Part shown: one piece after another, positions 10,979 through 23,691 of the stretch | Numbering within the stretch: the first letter of the stretch is position 1 | Layout: every line of letters starts with the position of its first letter | Origin: Aralia elata | Taxonomy: Eukaryota > Streptophyta > Magnoliopsida > Apiales > Araliaceae | Length of the DNA stretch: 64,000 nt | Assembly (NCBI GenBank): GCA_034770075.1 | Contig: CM068386.1 | Span: forward strand, 41,701,990 to 41,765,989 | Direction of reading: 5' to 3' | The notes under the pieces: generated by a model | What the model was told of the DNA's origin: nothing | The model's input: only the letters and a program-made list of their open reading frames with translations | Databases searched by the model: none | Made by a program: the position numbers and the translations under genes

Positions 10979-13323
10979 ATATTTTTACGTTAGTGATTTA
11001 TCAATAATTATTTATGAATATTTTTCAACAATATATATGCTCCCTTCGTTCTAAAGTTATAGGTGCACTTTTCTTTTTTCTTTGTTGTAAGCTAACTTGG
11101 TTGATAATGTCAAAATAAAATTTTTGCGGCATTGTGCTTTAAATTTTTGCATTTTTCTTTGGCGTGCAGCGTACTTTTTACTTTAACATCATAAATTTAA
11201 AAATTAAAATTTAGATTCGTTTGGTAATTATTTTTACTTTTATGTTTCTGCTTTCTATTTTGTTTTCATATATTTATACTTTTACTTATTTTTATTAGTG
11301 AAAACAAAGAATTAAAAAAAATTATGGACAAAATTCAATGTTTGGAACTCATAAGAGTTGCAATGGTTTCTTGTGTCGCTAAAATTAAATAATGAACTTT
11401 TTTGTATTTTCATTTGTTTGTTATCAAAGTTGATTTTCTTTTATTTTTCAAAACAGAAAAAATTACCAAATATTATTTTTTGTTTTTTATTTTAAAAAAA
11501 TTAAATAGAGATAAAATTTGGAAAGCAAAAACAATTATATGTTTTCTCAATTAAACTTTTATTTCAAAACCATCGAAGTGTTATACCCTTTTTTTAAAAA
11601 AAATAAATTATTATATTTTAAAATTTAAGAACTTTACATTCTCAAATTAAGATTCTTTTCCTCAAAAAATTTTCTTTTGATATAAAATAAAGAAAAATAT
11701 TCAAAGTTTTTGTTAAACTTTGAGAGGTTTGACTGTCTCCATACTTTCTCTCATTTACTATATATGTTTCGTCCCGGGTTGAAAGGAGTACAACTGTTTC
11801 CCAACTTTTATGCCACTAAACTGAGAAGAAGATTTGGGAAAGTATTTTATCTCCCGAGTGATGCCATAGGTGGAGACATGGAGTCGTGCACTTAATTACA
11901 AGCTAAACTAATAAAATAATAGCATCTTCATTTTAAATTATAAGATTAATATTAATTTTTAAAAAATTTATTTTAAATTTTTTTAAACTTAAAAGTAACA
12001 TAAATTTATTTAATTTATGTCAATGCAAATATAATTATAAATATCATAAACTATCTTATAATTCGTAAGGGTCTGTCAATTATTTTTATTAATTTTTCTA
12101 ATTAATAAAAAAAATCAAAACAAAAATAAAAACCTTAATTATAATGGTGGGCACCACTATTAAGTGATAAAAGAGGAGTGAGGACCAGGACAATTGAATT
12201 TGAGAATAGAGGAATAAATTAGCTTAGCCTAGTTTTCACTTATCGAAATCCAGCTGGTTGCTCGTTTAAATTAGCTTAGACCTTTTTTTTCTTTTTTTTT
12301 TGTTGAAAGCTCTATTTCGGAGAGTAAAATATAATTTCATAATTAAGTACATCATCATTATTACAATATCAATAGCTAATTAATCAAACCTTATAGAGAG
12401 AAAAAAACATATCTACCTTAAACGAGTTTAAATTAGCGTAGACTTTAAACGAGTTTGATCTCGACCTTGAGCCTAGTTGCTCGTTTAGCTTTTTAATTAT
12501 AAAAGTAAATAAATAATTATTATATGTTAAATAAGTCAGACTTACTCGAATCGAGTTGAAGCAGTACACCACGTTGTTCGAACTTGGCTCGTTTAATAAA
12601 TAGACAAAAAAAGAACTTAAATGAGTTTAGTTACTTTAATGAGTTTGAGATGTGTTTGAGTCGGACGTAGTCAAATCGAGTCAAGCCAACTTTGTGGGTA
12701 GTTCGATTTGTTTACAACTCTAATTGAGAACCAAAACATAAAATCAACAAGTTGCGCTGGTGAATTTCTAGTGTTATATTATTTTAATGACAGGATCAGA
12801 TCTAGTTGAATCGAGATTCTATAACCTTTATGTCTCAAATTCGATTATTTTATATGTGAATTTATCTTATTTTTCATGCGATACTTGTTCTCTTTTTCAT
12901 GTGAGATTAGTAAACCATGAGCCACCGAATTGTCTATCTTACAGGTATGAGAGAAACTACAATTCTCAAAATCATCTTGTAGATTCAAACAATCATCCAA
13001 CAAAGTATCCAAAAAAGAATGTGAGTTAGTAATATTATAACTACAATTTTGTACTTGATATATGGTTATTATGAGAATTTATTATATTTGCACTAAACTT
13101 TCTAAATGGGGTCTTAAGAAAAAGTACACCATGGGCTGATATATAGAGTCATTAATCGTAAATTTACTTCTTGTCACTTCATTAGTGTTTTTTTAAAAGG
13201 TACGTTTGAAAGTGAAAAATGTTAATAAAAAAAATGAAAAAATATATAAAAATGAAGAAAAGTATCTTAATGTACAAAAATCCAATCATGCACCTGTAGT
13301 TCTAAAATTCTAGTATCAGTAAT
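10979..13323. other. Intergenic AT-rich stretch, no gene seen
   Basis: About 2.3 kb of AT-rich DNA with poly-A/T runs. At 11041 TCCCTTCGTTCTAAAG resembles one degenerate MITE end, but I find no partner. Near 12262 and 12421 a phrase around CGTTTAAATTAGC or GAGTTTAAATTAGC recurs, so an old dispersed repeat may be present. The open frames here (for example 12787-13029) show no domain or composition that would support a gene. Confidence 0.6.
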
Positions 13324-13503
13324 TGTTACAATATGAAGAACAGTTCAAAACAGAGAGAAAAAGAATGAACTGTAAAGTATATTATTTAATCTACAAAACA
13401 GTTTCATTCAGTACATTAGTTTATATACTAACACAACATAACTAGTTCTTAACTATTTATAACATTAATGCCATTGTGTATAATGACATTAGTATCCTTA
13501 ACA
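13324..13503 (-). repeat. Left (3') LTR of the Ale-like copia element
   Basis: TGTTACAATA...TATCCTTAACA, 180 bp. It is followed inward at 13504-13512 by the complement of GAGGGGGGA, the polypurine tract that primes plus-strand synthesis. Confidence 0.95.
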
Positions 13504-15185
13504 TCCCCCCTCAAGTTGTGAGTTTGAAATAAATTACAAACTCCCAACTTGGATTGTAGAAGCTGAAGTTGCTCACTGGACAGTGCTTTGGTAAACATAT
13601 CAGCTGGTTGTTCGACAGACAAAAGATGATGTGTGGTAATAACCCCCTTTTGAAGCTTCTCACGAACAAGGTGACAATCAATCTCGATGTGTTTAGTACG
13701 CTCATGAAAAACAGGATTAGATGCTATGAACAGAGCAGACTTGTTGTCACAAAAGAGAGGAAATGGAGTAACAGAGGTGATGCCAAATTCTTTTAATAAA
13801 GCAACTAACGAAGTAACCTCACAACACACATCAGCCATAGCCTTGTATTCTGCTTCGGCTGAGGACCTAGAGACTGTAGGTTGTTTCTTACTCTTTCAAG
13901 AAATGAGAGAAAAGCCTAGTGTTACACAGTAGCCAGTAATGGACTGCCTAGTAGTAGGACAACCACCCAATCAGCATCATAATAAGCACGTAAAGTAACT
14001 GAGCCAGTTGCAGACATGAGTAAACCTTGTCCAGGAGAAGATTTCAAGTATCTAACCAATTTTAAAGCTGCATCCATATGACAAAGTTTAGGAACAGATA
14101 AGAATTGACTGAGAACATGAACGGAATATGCAATATTAGGTCTGGTTATGGTTAAGTAAATGAGACGACCAACCAGTCTCCGATAGATATTAACATTCTT
14201 CAATAGATACCCACTGTTGGATAATAATCTGTGATTTTGCTCCATAGGAACTTTGGAGGGTTTTGCATCAGTGAGACCCACTTCCTTCAAGATATCAAGA
14301 GTATATTTTCGCTGATTAAGGTAAATACCTTTTGGAGACCTAGCAGCTTCAAGACCCAGAAAGTATTTCAAGGCACCAAGGTCCTTTATTTGAAATTGAG
14401 TAGCTAAGTAATCTTTGACTTGTTGAATGACAAGACGGTTAGAACCTGTGATGAGTATATCATCGACATATACCAGTAATGCTATAAAGTCAGAAGAAGA
14501 GTGAGCAAGGAATAGAGAATGATCACAGTTGGATTGCTTAAACCCAAATTGTGTTAATGTTGCAGACAACTTTAGAAACCACTGTCGAGGTGCTTACTTG
14601 AGTCCATATAATGACTTGAGAAGTTTGCAAACAAGAGGAGCCCCTTTAGAATTATGTGAACAGTAGAAACTAGGAGGCATTGTCATATATACTTCCTCAT
14701 CTAAATCTCCATGAAGGAACACATTGGGCAACATCGATCTGATCCAGTTTCCAACCTTTCAAAGCAGCTAAGGCAATAAGAAGTCTCACAGTTGTCATTT
14801 TGGCAACTGGAGCAAATGTTTCAAAGAAATCCAATCCTTCAGTCTGCGTAAAGCCTTTGGCAACAAGCCTAACTTTAAATCGATCAACAGTACCATCAGG
14901 ATTATATTTTACTTTATATATCCATTTGTAACCCACAACTTTCTTGTCTTTAGGCAACTTAGTGACAAGCCAAGTATGATTGGCTTCCAAGGCTGAAATT
15001 TCTTTGACCATGGCTTCACACCACTTAGGATCAACAACAGCTTGATCATAAGTGGAAGGCTCAACAATAGAAGTAGTGTTGGCAAGATATGTGGTGTAAG
15101 CAGGAGTAAATGTATCATAAGAAACAAAATGAGACATATAATATCGAGATATATGATTAGAATTGGAAACTGTGGCAGAAGAAAG
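13504..15185 (-). pseudogene. Ale-like copia RT and RNase H
   Basis: RT begins near 15137 (MSHFVSYDTF...) and includes ALEANHTWLV, VGYKWIYKVKYNPDGTVDRF and VRLVAKGFTQ. A +1 shift near 14727 breaks the VFLHGDL block. A TAA at 14594-14596 replaces the Gln of YGLKQAPRQW. The catalytic YVDDIL box is intact near 14460, and the frame runs to about 13930. RNase H continues in another frame from 13838 (SALFIASNP, RTKHIEIDCHLVREK, EQPADMFTKAL). These enzymes would copy element RNA and degrade the template. At least two frameshifts and one stop make it a pseudogene. Motif reading is direct; family assignment rests on copia knowledge. Confidence 0.92.
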
Positions 15186-16860
15186 AAGCTATGAGGAAGA
15201 TTCTTAGGTAATCTTGCAAAATCTTTGAATTTAGAGGAAAGTGTTCTAGTTCGAGTAGGTCTAGAAGAAGGCAGTGTAAAAGGCAACTCATGTGATACAT
15301 AAGGATTTAAAGACTCATTAGAAGAAGAACCAGAAATACGACCAGAAGAAGACATAGGTGAAACAGGCTGTAAAACATTGTATGAAGAAATCTCAGAAGA
15401 AAAAGTAGGAGAAACAATAAGAACATGCAAAGGATCATCAGTAGGTAAAGAAAAAGAATTATAAGAAGGAAATAGAGAACTAGAATCAGTAGTAGGAGAT
15501 AGAAGAGATTCAAAAGGAAAAATATTCTCAACAAAAGAAACATCTCTGCTAACAAAACATTTTTTGGTTTCCAAGTAACACACTTTGTATCCTTTTTTAG
15601 CATAAGGATATCCTAGAAAAACACATTTGATTGCTCTGGGAGAGAACTTATCTCTGTTATGAGCTATAGTTGAAGCATAACACAAGCAACCAAAGACTTT
15701 AAGATGATCATAAGAAGGAGCAGAACCAAGAAGCATTTCATATGGAGTTTTATTGTGGAGAACTTTAGTAGGCAATCGATTGATCAAATATGTAGCAGTT
15801 AAGAGGCAATCTCCCCAGAAATGAATAGGTAAATGAGCATTAAATCTAAGAGCTCTAGCAATGTCCAAAAGATGACGATGCTTCCTTTCCACAACACCAT
15901 TTTGTTGTGGAGAGTAAACACAAGAAGTTTGATGAATAATACCAAGATGAAGAAAAATAGGAGCAAGTTCATTAAATTCATTGCCATTATCTGATCTAAT
16001 AGCCTTGACATTATGATTAAATTGAGTATGAACATAACTAATAAAATTCTTGAGAATAGAAGCCAGTTGATGTTTACGATGAAATAGATAGGTCCAAGTA
16101 CATCTTGTGAAGTCATCCACAATTGTAAGAATATAAGAATAATTGGTATGAGTTTTATACTTATAGGGACCCCATACATCACAATGTAATAGATTAAACA
16201 TAGACAAACTTACAGAATGACTAGTAGGAAAGGGAAGTCTTGTTTGTTTGGATAAATGACAAACATCACAGTGAAGAAAAGAAGAAGAATTACAATTTAA
16301 ATGTAATGACTGTAAAACAGCTAGAGGGACATGCCCCAATCTAGCATGCCACAAATCTATATTACTGCAAACTGAAGAAACAACAGTAGCTGTATGAGAG
16401 ATAATAGAGGTAGTATTCAAAGATACCAGGCTCATAGAGAGTTGAGAAAGAGGCAAGGAAGTCAAGTTTGATTTATTCAAGATGAACAAACCATTCTCTT
16501 GTCTACCAATCCCTTTCTCCCTCTTCAAAGCCAGGTCCTGCAAAATACAATAATTGGACAAGAATAACAGGTTGCAATGGTTATCCTTAGTAAATTTAGA
16601 AACTGAAATGAGATTGTAACGAAAATCTGGAACACACAAAACATTATGTAAGACAATATCAGATGAAAGATGTACTGTACCAGTATCGAAAATAATGGAT
16701 GTTTGACCATTAGGTAAATGAATATTAGCAGACAAGACAATGAGATGCTCAAGTAAATGAAGATATGAACTACTATGATCAGTAGCACCAGAGTCGATGA
16801 TCCATTTAGATGTATTAGTATGGACATTTAGACAGACAGAAGAGACAATAGAAGAGAATG
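15186..16860 (-). pseudogene. Ale-like copia GAG-pre-integrase and integrase
   Basis: One open frame runs from about 16735 through the integrase. It holds the HHCC zinc finger (WHARLGH...CDVCHLSKQ), the core with all three acids (HCDVWGP, RSDNGNEF, PQQNGVVERKHR), and the FWGDCLLTATYLINRLP and KVFGCLCYA blocks typical of copia. The enzyme would insert the cDNA into chromosomes. Near 15185 the frame is lost relative to RT, so the tail that follows is out-of-frame translation. The upstream aspartic protease part (about 16740-16860) is in a different frame. The integrase itself looks nearly intact. Confidence 0.92.
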
Positions 16861-16868
16861 GAAAACTA

Positions 16869-18176
16869 CTACCTGCAATTAAGATGATCTTCAGTTGAAA
16901 AAATAGTAGGAGATTTCAGACCAAATTGAATCATCTGCATTATCTGTTGACACTGAGATGGTGCAAAAACTGGATTACTGCCTGACCCTTCAGAACCTTG
17001 CTTAGACTTGGAAAAATCTGATGCACAGTTGGAAATAGATCCTTTATTCAGCTCTGAATGAGAGAAATCAATAGATTGAGAAGAGGCAATTCCATTAGTA
17101 CTTGTAGTAGCATAGGCTGCTGTTTTATGAGAACCAGACATAAGAGACACATTAGATTGTGCTAATTGGACTTTGGATGCCAAGGTGGATAAGCATGAAG
17201 TAGAAAACATTTATCCTTTATATGCCCTGTGTCATGACAATGATCACATTTGAGACCAGATTTTGGAGATTTCTTAAAATTTCTATTCCCTTTAGTAAAA
17301 CCAAACTGATGAGCTCCAGAACCAAACTGAGAGTGAAACTGTATGGCTAGTAAAGTAGCATTCTCAAGTATTACAACTGTATGAAGAGAACACCCCCTCT
17401 GTTTTTTCTCTTGCAGAAGTAAGGCATACACTTGACTTAAAGAGGGTAAAGACTGCATCATAAGAATATGTCCTCTTACAGTAGTAAAATGATCATTAAG
17501 CCCCATAAGAAACTGAGTAACTTTGAGAGTTTGCTCATACTCAATCAATTGCTGAGAGGCACCACAAGTACATATATACTCTATAATTAAGTACATTTAG
17601 GAATAGAAATAAGATTATCAAGTTCATCTATCACGGACCGAAATGTAGTAAAATATGTGGTTATGTTCTTGTTGCCCTGAGTTAAAGATGTCAAAACTTT
17701 TCTTAGTTGAAAGAGTCTAGGTATATTACTTTGTGTAAACCTAGCAGCCAAATCATCCCAAATACTCTTAGCAGTAGGCATGTAGACTATGTTGTTTTTG
17801 ATTTCTAAGGAAACATAATTCAACAATCATGAAATTATCATATCATTGCACCTATTCCAGTGTGGTAAATAGGGAGAATCAAGTTCTGGTGCGAAATAAG
17901 TACCATCTACAAACCCTACTTTGAGTTTTGCTGAGAGAGTAATAGTCATGGACCTTTTCCATTAATTGTAATTAGCTTCAGTTAAAGGTTGATTAACAAG
18001 CATCATACTTGGGTGATCGGAGGTCTGTAGAAAATATGGATGCAGAGAATCAATGATAATAGTTGCTACACCTGAACTACCAGAACCTCCAGCTCCATGT
18101 CCACCAGATCCATGACCACCAGATTACTACCAGTAACAACATTCGCAAAAATATTATTTTGAAACGAAGAAGTCAT
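16869..18176 (-). pseudogene. Ale-like copia gag with CCHC zinc knuckle
   Basis: A likely start is the minus-strand ATG at about 18176 (MTSSFQNNIF). Three frames carry pieces of gag: 17826-17587 (SIWDDLAARF, QLRKVLTSLTQGN), 17596-17162 (TQFLMGLNDHF, VRGHILMMQSLPSL) and 17210-16869. The knuckle CDHCHDTGHIKDKC (CX2CX4HX4C) is complete near 17240. Gag would package the RNA. Frameshifts lie near 17590 and 17200 and further damage near 18120. Confidence 0.88.
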
Positions 18177-18378
18177 TCTTAACAGATTTAATGTTGTATT
18201 CACGAATGGGGAGATTAATATTGCGAGCAATCAATCACTTCAATTCTACAAACTCTGATTACTATCGAATATGCGAAATAGTGCAAGGAATCAATTAACT
18301 ATAGATTCAATTAATTCTATGAAGAACTAAAAGAAATATAGAGAAGAAAGGCGAAAAGAAACCCTAAATGTTTTTCTA

Positions 18379-18390
18379 GCTCTGATACCA
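18379..18390 (-). promoter_or_regulatory. Primer binding site of the Ale-like element
   Basis: The minus strand reads TGGTATCAGAGC directly at the inner edge of the right LTR. This is the standard site for initiator tRNA-Met, with no mismatch. Confidence 0.95.
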
Positions 18391-18570
18391 TGTTACAATA
18401 TGAAGAACAGTTCAAAACAGAGAGAAAAAGAATGAACTGTAAAGTATATTACTTAATCTAGAAAACAGTTACATTCAGTACATTAGTTTATATACTAACA
18501 CAGCATAACTAGTCCTTAACTATTTATTACATTAATGCCATTGTGTACAATGACATTAGTATCCTTAACA
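18391..18570 (-). repeat. Right (5') LTR of the Ale-like copia element
   Basis: 180 bp, the same ends as the left LTR. As the 5' LTR it should hold the element promoter, firing leftward. It ends 390 bp upstream of the start codon of the receptor kinase gene, which is read rightward. Confidence 0.95.
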
Positions 18571-18895
18571 GTAACAATATTAAAACATAGTGTTATAGAT
18601 GGATAATAATATTTCAATAAATTTTGAAATTTAAAGAAAAAAAATTCCTTAACTACCCCAAGAGTAAAATATAAATGAAAATGTCTCATACGTGACTGGA
18701 TTGATCCTCTCCAATATTTTTTTAATTTATTTATATAAGGCATTCTATCATTTTCAGTCAAATGTCCTGTTGTTTATTTTTAAATTTATTTATTTATTTA
18801 TTTATTATTATTATTTTAATATTCCCCCTCCGCTGCTTGAGGGGTAGACTGCCTTACCCAGTCTAGCTATACAATATTTTATAATTTGGCAGGTC

Positions 18896-18903
18896 TATAA
18901 ATA
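18896..18903 (+). promoter_or_regulatory. Probable TATA box of the receptor kinase gene
   Basis: TATAAATA stands 57 bp upstream of the start codon at 18960. That leaves room for a transcription start about 30 bp downstream and a short leader. The 320 bp between it and the copia LTR at 18570 would hold the proximal promoter. Confidence 0.6.
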
Positions 18904-18959
18904 CAATTTGGTTTGGGCTCTCTTCATCTTTCTTTACCAAATTGATCAGATTAGAAAGT

Positions 18960-21900
18960 ATGACGATTTCAAGACTTCAAAACTTTCCCCTCTTTCTCCA
19001 GTTCATCCTCTTTCATATTATCTTTGTTTTACTGACCTCACAGGGTAAAACCAATATAGTATTAGCAGCTACAAATGAGACGGACCAACATGCTTTGCTT
19101 TCGATCAAGGATTTAATAAAAGTAGATCCTTTCAATGTCATGAGCTCATGGAATCCTTCTTTCCATTTCTGCCGCTGGAGAGGAGTTACGTGCAGTCCTA
19201 AACATTAAAGAGTAACCGTGTTAAACCTGTCAACCCTAAACCTAGGCGGGTCATTGTCTCCTCATATTGGAAACCTTACTTTTCTTAGGGTAATCAATCT
19301 CTCGAACAATAGTTTTCGTGGGGAAATTCCACAAGAAATTGGCCAATTGTATCGTTTACAACATCTTCTACTTCAAAACAACTTTTTTCAAGGTAATTTT
19401 CCTACCAATTTGAGTCGTTGTTTAGATATCCAGGTTCTTAATCTGAATGAAAATGATCTTAGTGGAACTATTCCTACTGTGATAGGTTCTTTGTCCAATC
19501 TCCAAGAGTTGGTACTTGGACAAAATAGCTTTACAGGACCAATTCCATCTTCACTTGGAAATATGTCCTCTCTTCGTACACTTGCTATGAATTCTAACCA
19601 ACTAATGGGGAACATACCATCAACACTTTCTTCGCTTTCAAATTTAGAATATTTTAATCCGGGTGATAACTTTTTGTCCGGTATAGTTCCCTTGCCACTT
19701 TACAACATCTCATCCATTCAAGTATTTGGAGTACATTTTAATCGGCTAGAAGGAACACTTCCTCAAGATTTAGGTTTCAACCTTCCATACCTAACTTTTT
19801 TTTTACTAGAAACTAATAAATTCTCAGGATATATTCCATCATCAATAGCTAACGCTTCTGGACTTGTCCAATTCATCATCGGGGACAACAATTTTACTGG
19901 GCCTTTATCAATAAATTTTGGAAGCTTTCGTAATCTAGGAAGGCTAGGCCTTTATGGAAACGAATTTGGAAGTAGTGCCCCGCTAAATTATGTGAGCTTC
20001 CTCGTCAAATCCTTCATCAACTGCACAAACCTAGAGTATTTGGATTTAGAACTGAATGGCTTCACGGGTGAGTTCCCCTATTCCATTGTGAATCTCTCCA
20101 CCACGTTGTTCTGGATGAACCTGGGTGGAAACTACTTATCTGGAAGCATACCAAATGAAATTGGCAACCTTGTGAACATGGTGAGACTAATAATGTTTAG
20201 GACCTTGTTAATAGGTTCCATCCCAGAATCCATCGGGAAGCTATCCAAGTTGGAAACATTTGTCCTTTCTGAAAACAAAATTTCTGGAGAAATTCCAACT
20301 TCTATTGGCAACATTACTCGACTGGCTCTAATTTCCTTGGAAGAAAATATGCTTGAGGGAAGCATACCTATATTTAGTAATCTCACAAACCTACTAACAT
20401 TAAATCTTGAGGGCAATCGGCTCACGGGAGCAATACCTGAGCAATTTTTTGGAGCTTATTCCAACATCCACACTCTTTACTTGAATCAAAATCAATTGAC
20501 AGGAACACTACCGTCAAACATGGGTAACCTGAATAATCTTCTTGATCTGGTTATCTCCGGAAATAGATTGACTGGGGAAATTCCGAGCACTCTTGGCAAT
20601 TTTCTAATGTTGGAATCCTTGTATATAGATGATAATCATTTTGAAGGTACCATTCCATCTTCTTTTAGACAACTGAAGAGTATTAAATTTCTAGATCTTT
20701 CTCAGAATAATCTGTCAGGGAAGATTCCAAGTTTTCTAGGGGAGCTTCGTTTAATTCGACAGCTCAACCTTTCCAACAACATGTTTAAAGGTAAAGTTCC
20801 AACAGAAGGAGTGTTCAAGGACATTAGTATTTTTGCAATAGTGGGAAATATGCAACTATGTGGAGGAATTCAGGCATTACAATTGCCTAAATGTGACATA
20901 AAAAGCCCAAGCAAGAGAAGAAAATCTATTCCTCACAGAATAATCCCTCTTGTAATAATTCTCCCTAGTTTTTTCTTGTTGGTGTCTCTTGCAATGATTT
21001 CTTGTCGACTCAGAAGATCCAATAAGAAAAATATCGTTATATCACCAGTGGAGGACCAATATCCTAAACTCTCTTATGGAGAACTTCTTCAAGCTACAAA
21101 TGGGTTTTCCATAACCAATTTGATAGGTCAAGGAAGATATGGTTCTGTTTACAAAGGGATTCTCAGTTCAAGTGAACAAGTTGTTGCAATAAAGGTAATA
21201 AATGTAAAGATACGTGGAGGTAACACTAATTTCTTGGTTGAGTGCGAAATATTTAGGAATATCCGCCATCGAAATCTTGTCAAGATCATTACATCTTGCT
21301 CAAGCATTGACTACCAAGGAAGTGATTTCAAGGCCTTAGTTTTGGAGTTCATGGCAAAAGGGAGCCTAGATACATGGTTGCATCCTAGTCCCCCGGAACA
21401 AGAGAATGACAAAAACTTAACTCTACTCCAAAGACTAAGCATTGCGATTGATGTGGCTTCAGCGGTGGAATATATTCATCATCATTGCGAGACAAGAATT
21501 GTTCATTGTGATTTAAAACCAAGTAACATTCTTCTGGATGAAGAATTGGATGCCCATGTAGGTGACTTTGGTTTGGCAAGGTTCGTTTTAGATACAGCAA
21601 GTTCAATCAGTCCTGCAGAATCAAGCTCAATCGGCATCAGAGGAACAACGGGATATGTTCCCCCAGGTAATTTTAAACCTTCTTATTTTTATGTTATTAT
21701 ATCAATTAAGAAGACTAGCAATAAAATAAACAAGTATTTGAAATGCCCTATGTTACAAGTAGTGATCATCTTAGTAAAACGGATAGTATTCAGTTTCACA
21801 TATGGAGTGGAGCATAAACAACTTAATTTTATGAAAATTTAAAGCAAATGAGATGCAATTAGTATGATATAAATTACTCAAAATAAATTGTCAGGGAATG

Positions 21901-22812
21901 TATACCTTATTTGAAAAAATTTATCTACCAAATAAAAGTTATTAATTTTGGATACGTTTTCTTAAGAGCATGCATAAAAGGTAAATAAAATAAAAGAGTT
22001 GTTCAGTTCGGCCAAATTATAAAATTGTCTCCTCCTGTTGACATGGAATTACAATATAGACGCTTATAATGTTTCAATTTTATGCAAAACTTTTCCCTCT
22101 AACAAATTAGTCAATCATGTACCCATCACGTGGCTGTTTAAGAGGCAAAAAACAGTCAATGTGCACACTAAAATAATTCCCTCCAAATAGAGGGGTAAAA
22201 CTATCAGCACAATAAAGAGCAAATTGACTATATGCACATGACTGACTAATTTTGACCAAAATTTGTGAGAGTAGACAATTTTGGAAAAAAAAAATCAAAA
22301 AAAGAAAAACATTGACTTTGATATTGAAAAATTGAAACATTAGCCAACATGAGGGTAAAATTTTGCATTTTTACCCTTCAGTTTCTTAACTTTTGATTAA
22401 TTGTGCAGAGTACGGTATGGGTGTGGAAGTGTCGCCACAAGGCGATGTGTATAGTTATGGTGTACTTTTACTCGAAATGTTCACCGGAAAAAGGCCTACC
22501 AACATCATGTTCACGGACAATCTTAGTCTCCGAAGCTACGTTAGTATAGCTCTTTCGCAAAATGTGATGGAAATTGTTGATTCTCGAATCATAATGGAAA
22601 GTGAAGACGGCTCAACTACAACCCAATACAATAGCTCAAGCAACATTTCTATTATGGAGGCTTGTTTGACCTCAATTCTACAAATTGGAATTTTATGCTG
22701 TTCTGAGAGGCCAACAGAACGTATGGACATTAAATATGTTTTTGTGGAATTAACTGTGATAAGAAATGTGCTTCTTGGGGTTACTAGAGACAGAGAGGGT
22801 GACTTTTCTTAG
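18960..22812 (+). CDS. Non-RD LRR receptor kinase (LRR-XII, EFR/Xa21 type) with in-frame stop
   Basis: Two exons, 18960-21666 and 22409-22812, give about 1036 codons, the normal size for this family. Order: signal peptide (about residues 1-37), LRR N-cap with SSWN...CRWRGVTC, about twenty LRRs (85-630), transmembrane helix (about 660-683), Ser/Thr kinase (about 714-1025). Kinase motifs: IGQGRYGSVYKG, VAIKV lysine, HCDLKPSN (cysteine before the catalytic Asp, so non-RD), DFGLARF, GTTGYVPPEYG across the splice. Non-RD LRR-XII kinases such as EFR, FLS2 and Xa21 sense microbial patterns at the plasma membrane; the ligand here is unknown. Codon 83 (19206-19208) is TAA where relatives commonly have Gln (H-Q-RVTVL), a single C-to-T change. 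The rest of both exons is open. It may be a null allele, a young pseudogene or a sequencing error. The ATG at 18960 is preferred because a signal peptide follows. Confidence 0.93.
21667..22408 (+). other. Intron of the receptor kinase gene, 742 bp
   Basis: CCCCAG/GTAATT at the 5' end and TTGTGCAG/AGTACGG at the 3' end. Joining rebuilds GYVPPEYGMG, with the Glu codon split after its first base. An intron at this place in the kinase activation segment is characteristic of LRR-XII genes. The inside is AT-rich and no insertion can be recognised. Confidence 0.95.
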
Positions 22813-23691
22813 TTAGTTGAGATTGTTTTACCTTAATAATATGTGTATGTATAATTTATCTCCTTCTGTTATAACTTTGTTAAACGATGTTTACCTCATT
22901 TTCAGTATAAAAATTTTGCCCTAAGTGGCCGTAGATGAGGATACTGATATGCACTTTTACTAGTTTACAAACATGTAAAAGATAACAATAGTAGATAGGA
23001 TGGAAATATTTCAAGAGCTTAATTTATGGAATCCATAAGTTGGTGCACAAGCAACCAATTCATACACATAAACATTCAAATTCCTAGTACAAACAATTTA
23101 GTTTGTGGTTGGAGTAGGATGTTAAAAGAAGAAAAATATTTCTAAAACTTGTACCACCTTAATTATATTTATATCTCAACAATTTAAACAAAAAATTATT
23201 ATTTTTTATATGAACAAATACTTCTAAGTTTAAGCAAGTGTATTTTTTTTTTGAAACAATCTAGTGATTGAAATGTACAAAAACTATAATCTTGACAAAT
23301 GATGAAAAGATTATAGTAAAAGGAAAGAATTTAAATGTTAATCCTTTCAAACAAATAATAGATTTCAAATATGGAATAATGTCAATCGTAAAATAGTTAG
23401 TGAAGTGAATACCAAAAGTACTTAAATACAGTCAAACTCTTAAAAAGTTTACGAAACATACAGATCTAAGCAATTGTTCAACATGAGTAACAGAATAATA
23501 AGCCATCGCGATAACCTCGGGACCCTAATTTGAAAAGACTTATTGTTGTTAATCAATTCAATGGATAGAGTATTACTTCTCACAAACGAGAAAAATAATC
23601 TCTAAATTGAAAAAAGAAAAAAAGAAAAAAAAAAGAGATTGGCCATGTAGCCACTTGCCATTGGTTAAAGTGAGCATGTGGTCATGTAAAA
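22813..23691. other. 3' flank of the receptor kinase gene, no further gene
   Basis: AT-rich, with possible polyadenylation-type words such as AATAATATGTG shortly after the stop. No open frame or repeat is supported before the CACTA end at 23692. Confidence 0.6.

Larger units (their letters stand above)
13324..18570 (-). mobile_element. Complete copia element, Ale/Retrofit-like, 5247 bp
   Basis: Minus-strand Ty1/copia element with both ends present. The LTRs of 180 bp (13324-13503 and 18391-18570) differ at 7 positions by my count. Flanks GTAAT (13319-13323) and GTAAC (18571-18575) form a 5-bp target duplication with one later change. The primer binding site and polypurine tract are in place. 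Coding order is gag, protease region, integrase, RT, RNase H, as in copia. Short LTRs and this domain layout suggest the Ale/Retrofit lineage, which is inference. Several frameshifts and one clear stop make it non-functional. The 4% LTR divergence points to a moderately recent insertion. Confidence 0.93.

Noticed and set aside
11710..13029. Small host genes at 11710-11895 and 12787-13029
   Set aside because: No domain, no codon bias visible, AT-rich intergenic setting; chance open frames.
15307..15603. Leucine-rich, membrane-like frame on the minus strand (also 15799-16182 and 16525-16827)
   Set aside because: Shifted readings of the copia integrase region in T-rich sense codons. The integrase frame explains the DNA.
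18379..18390. tRNA gene fragments at TGGTATCAGAGC and TGGCGCCGTTGCC sites
   Set aside because: These are retroelement primer binding sites next to LTRs, with no tRNA fold around them.
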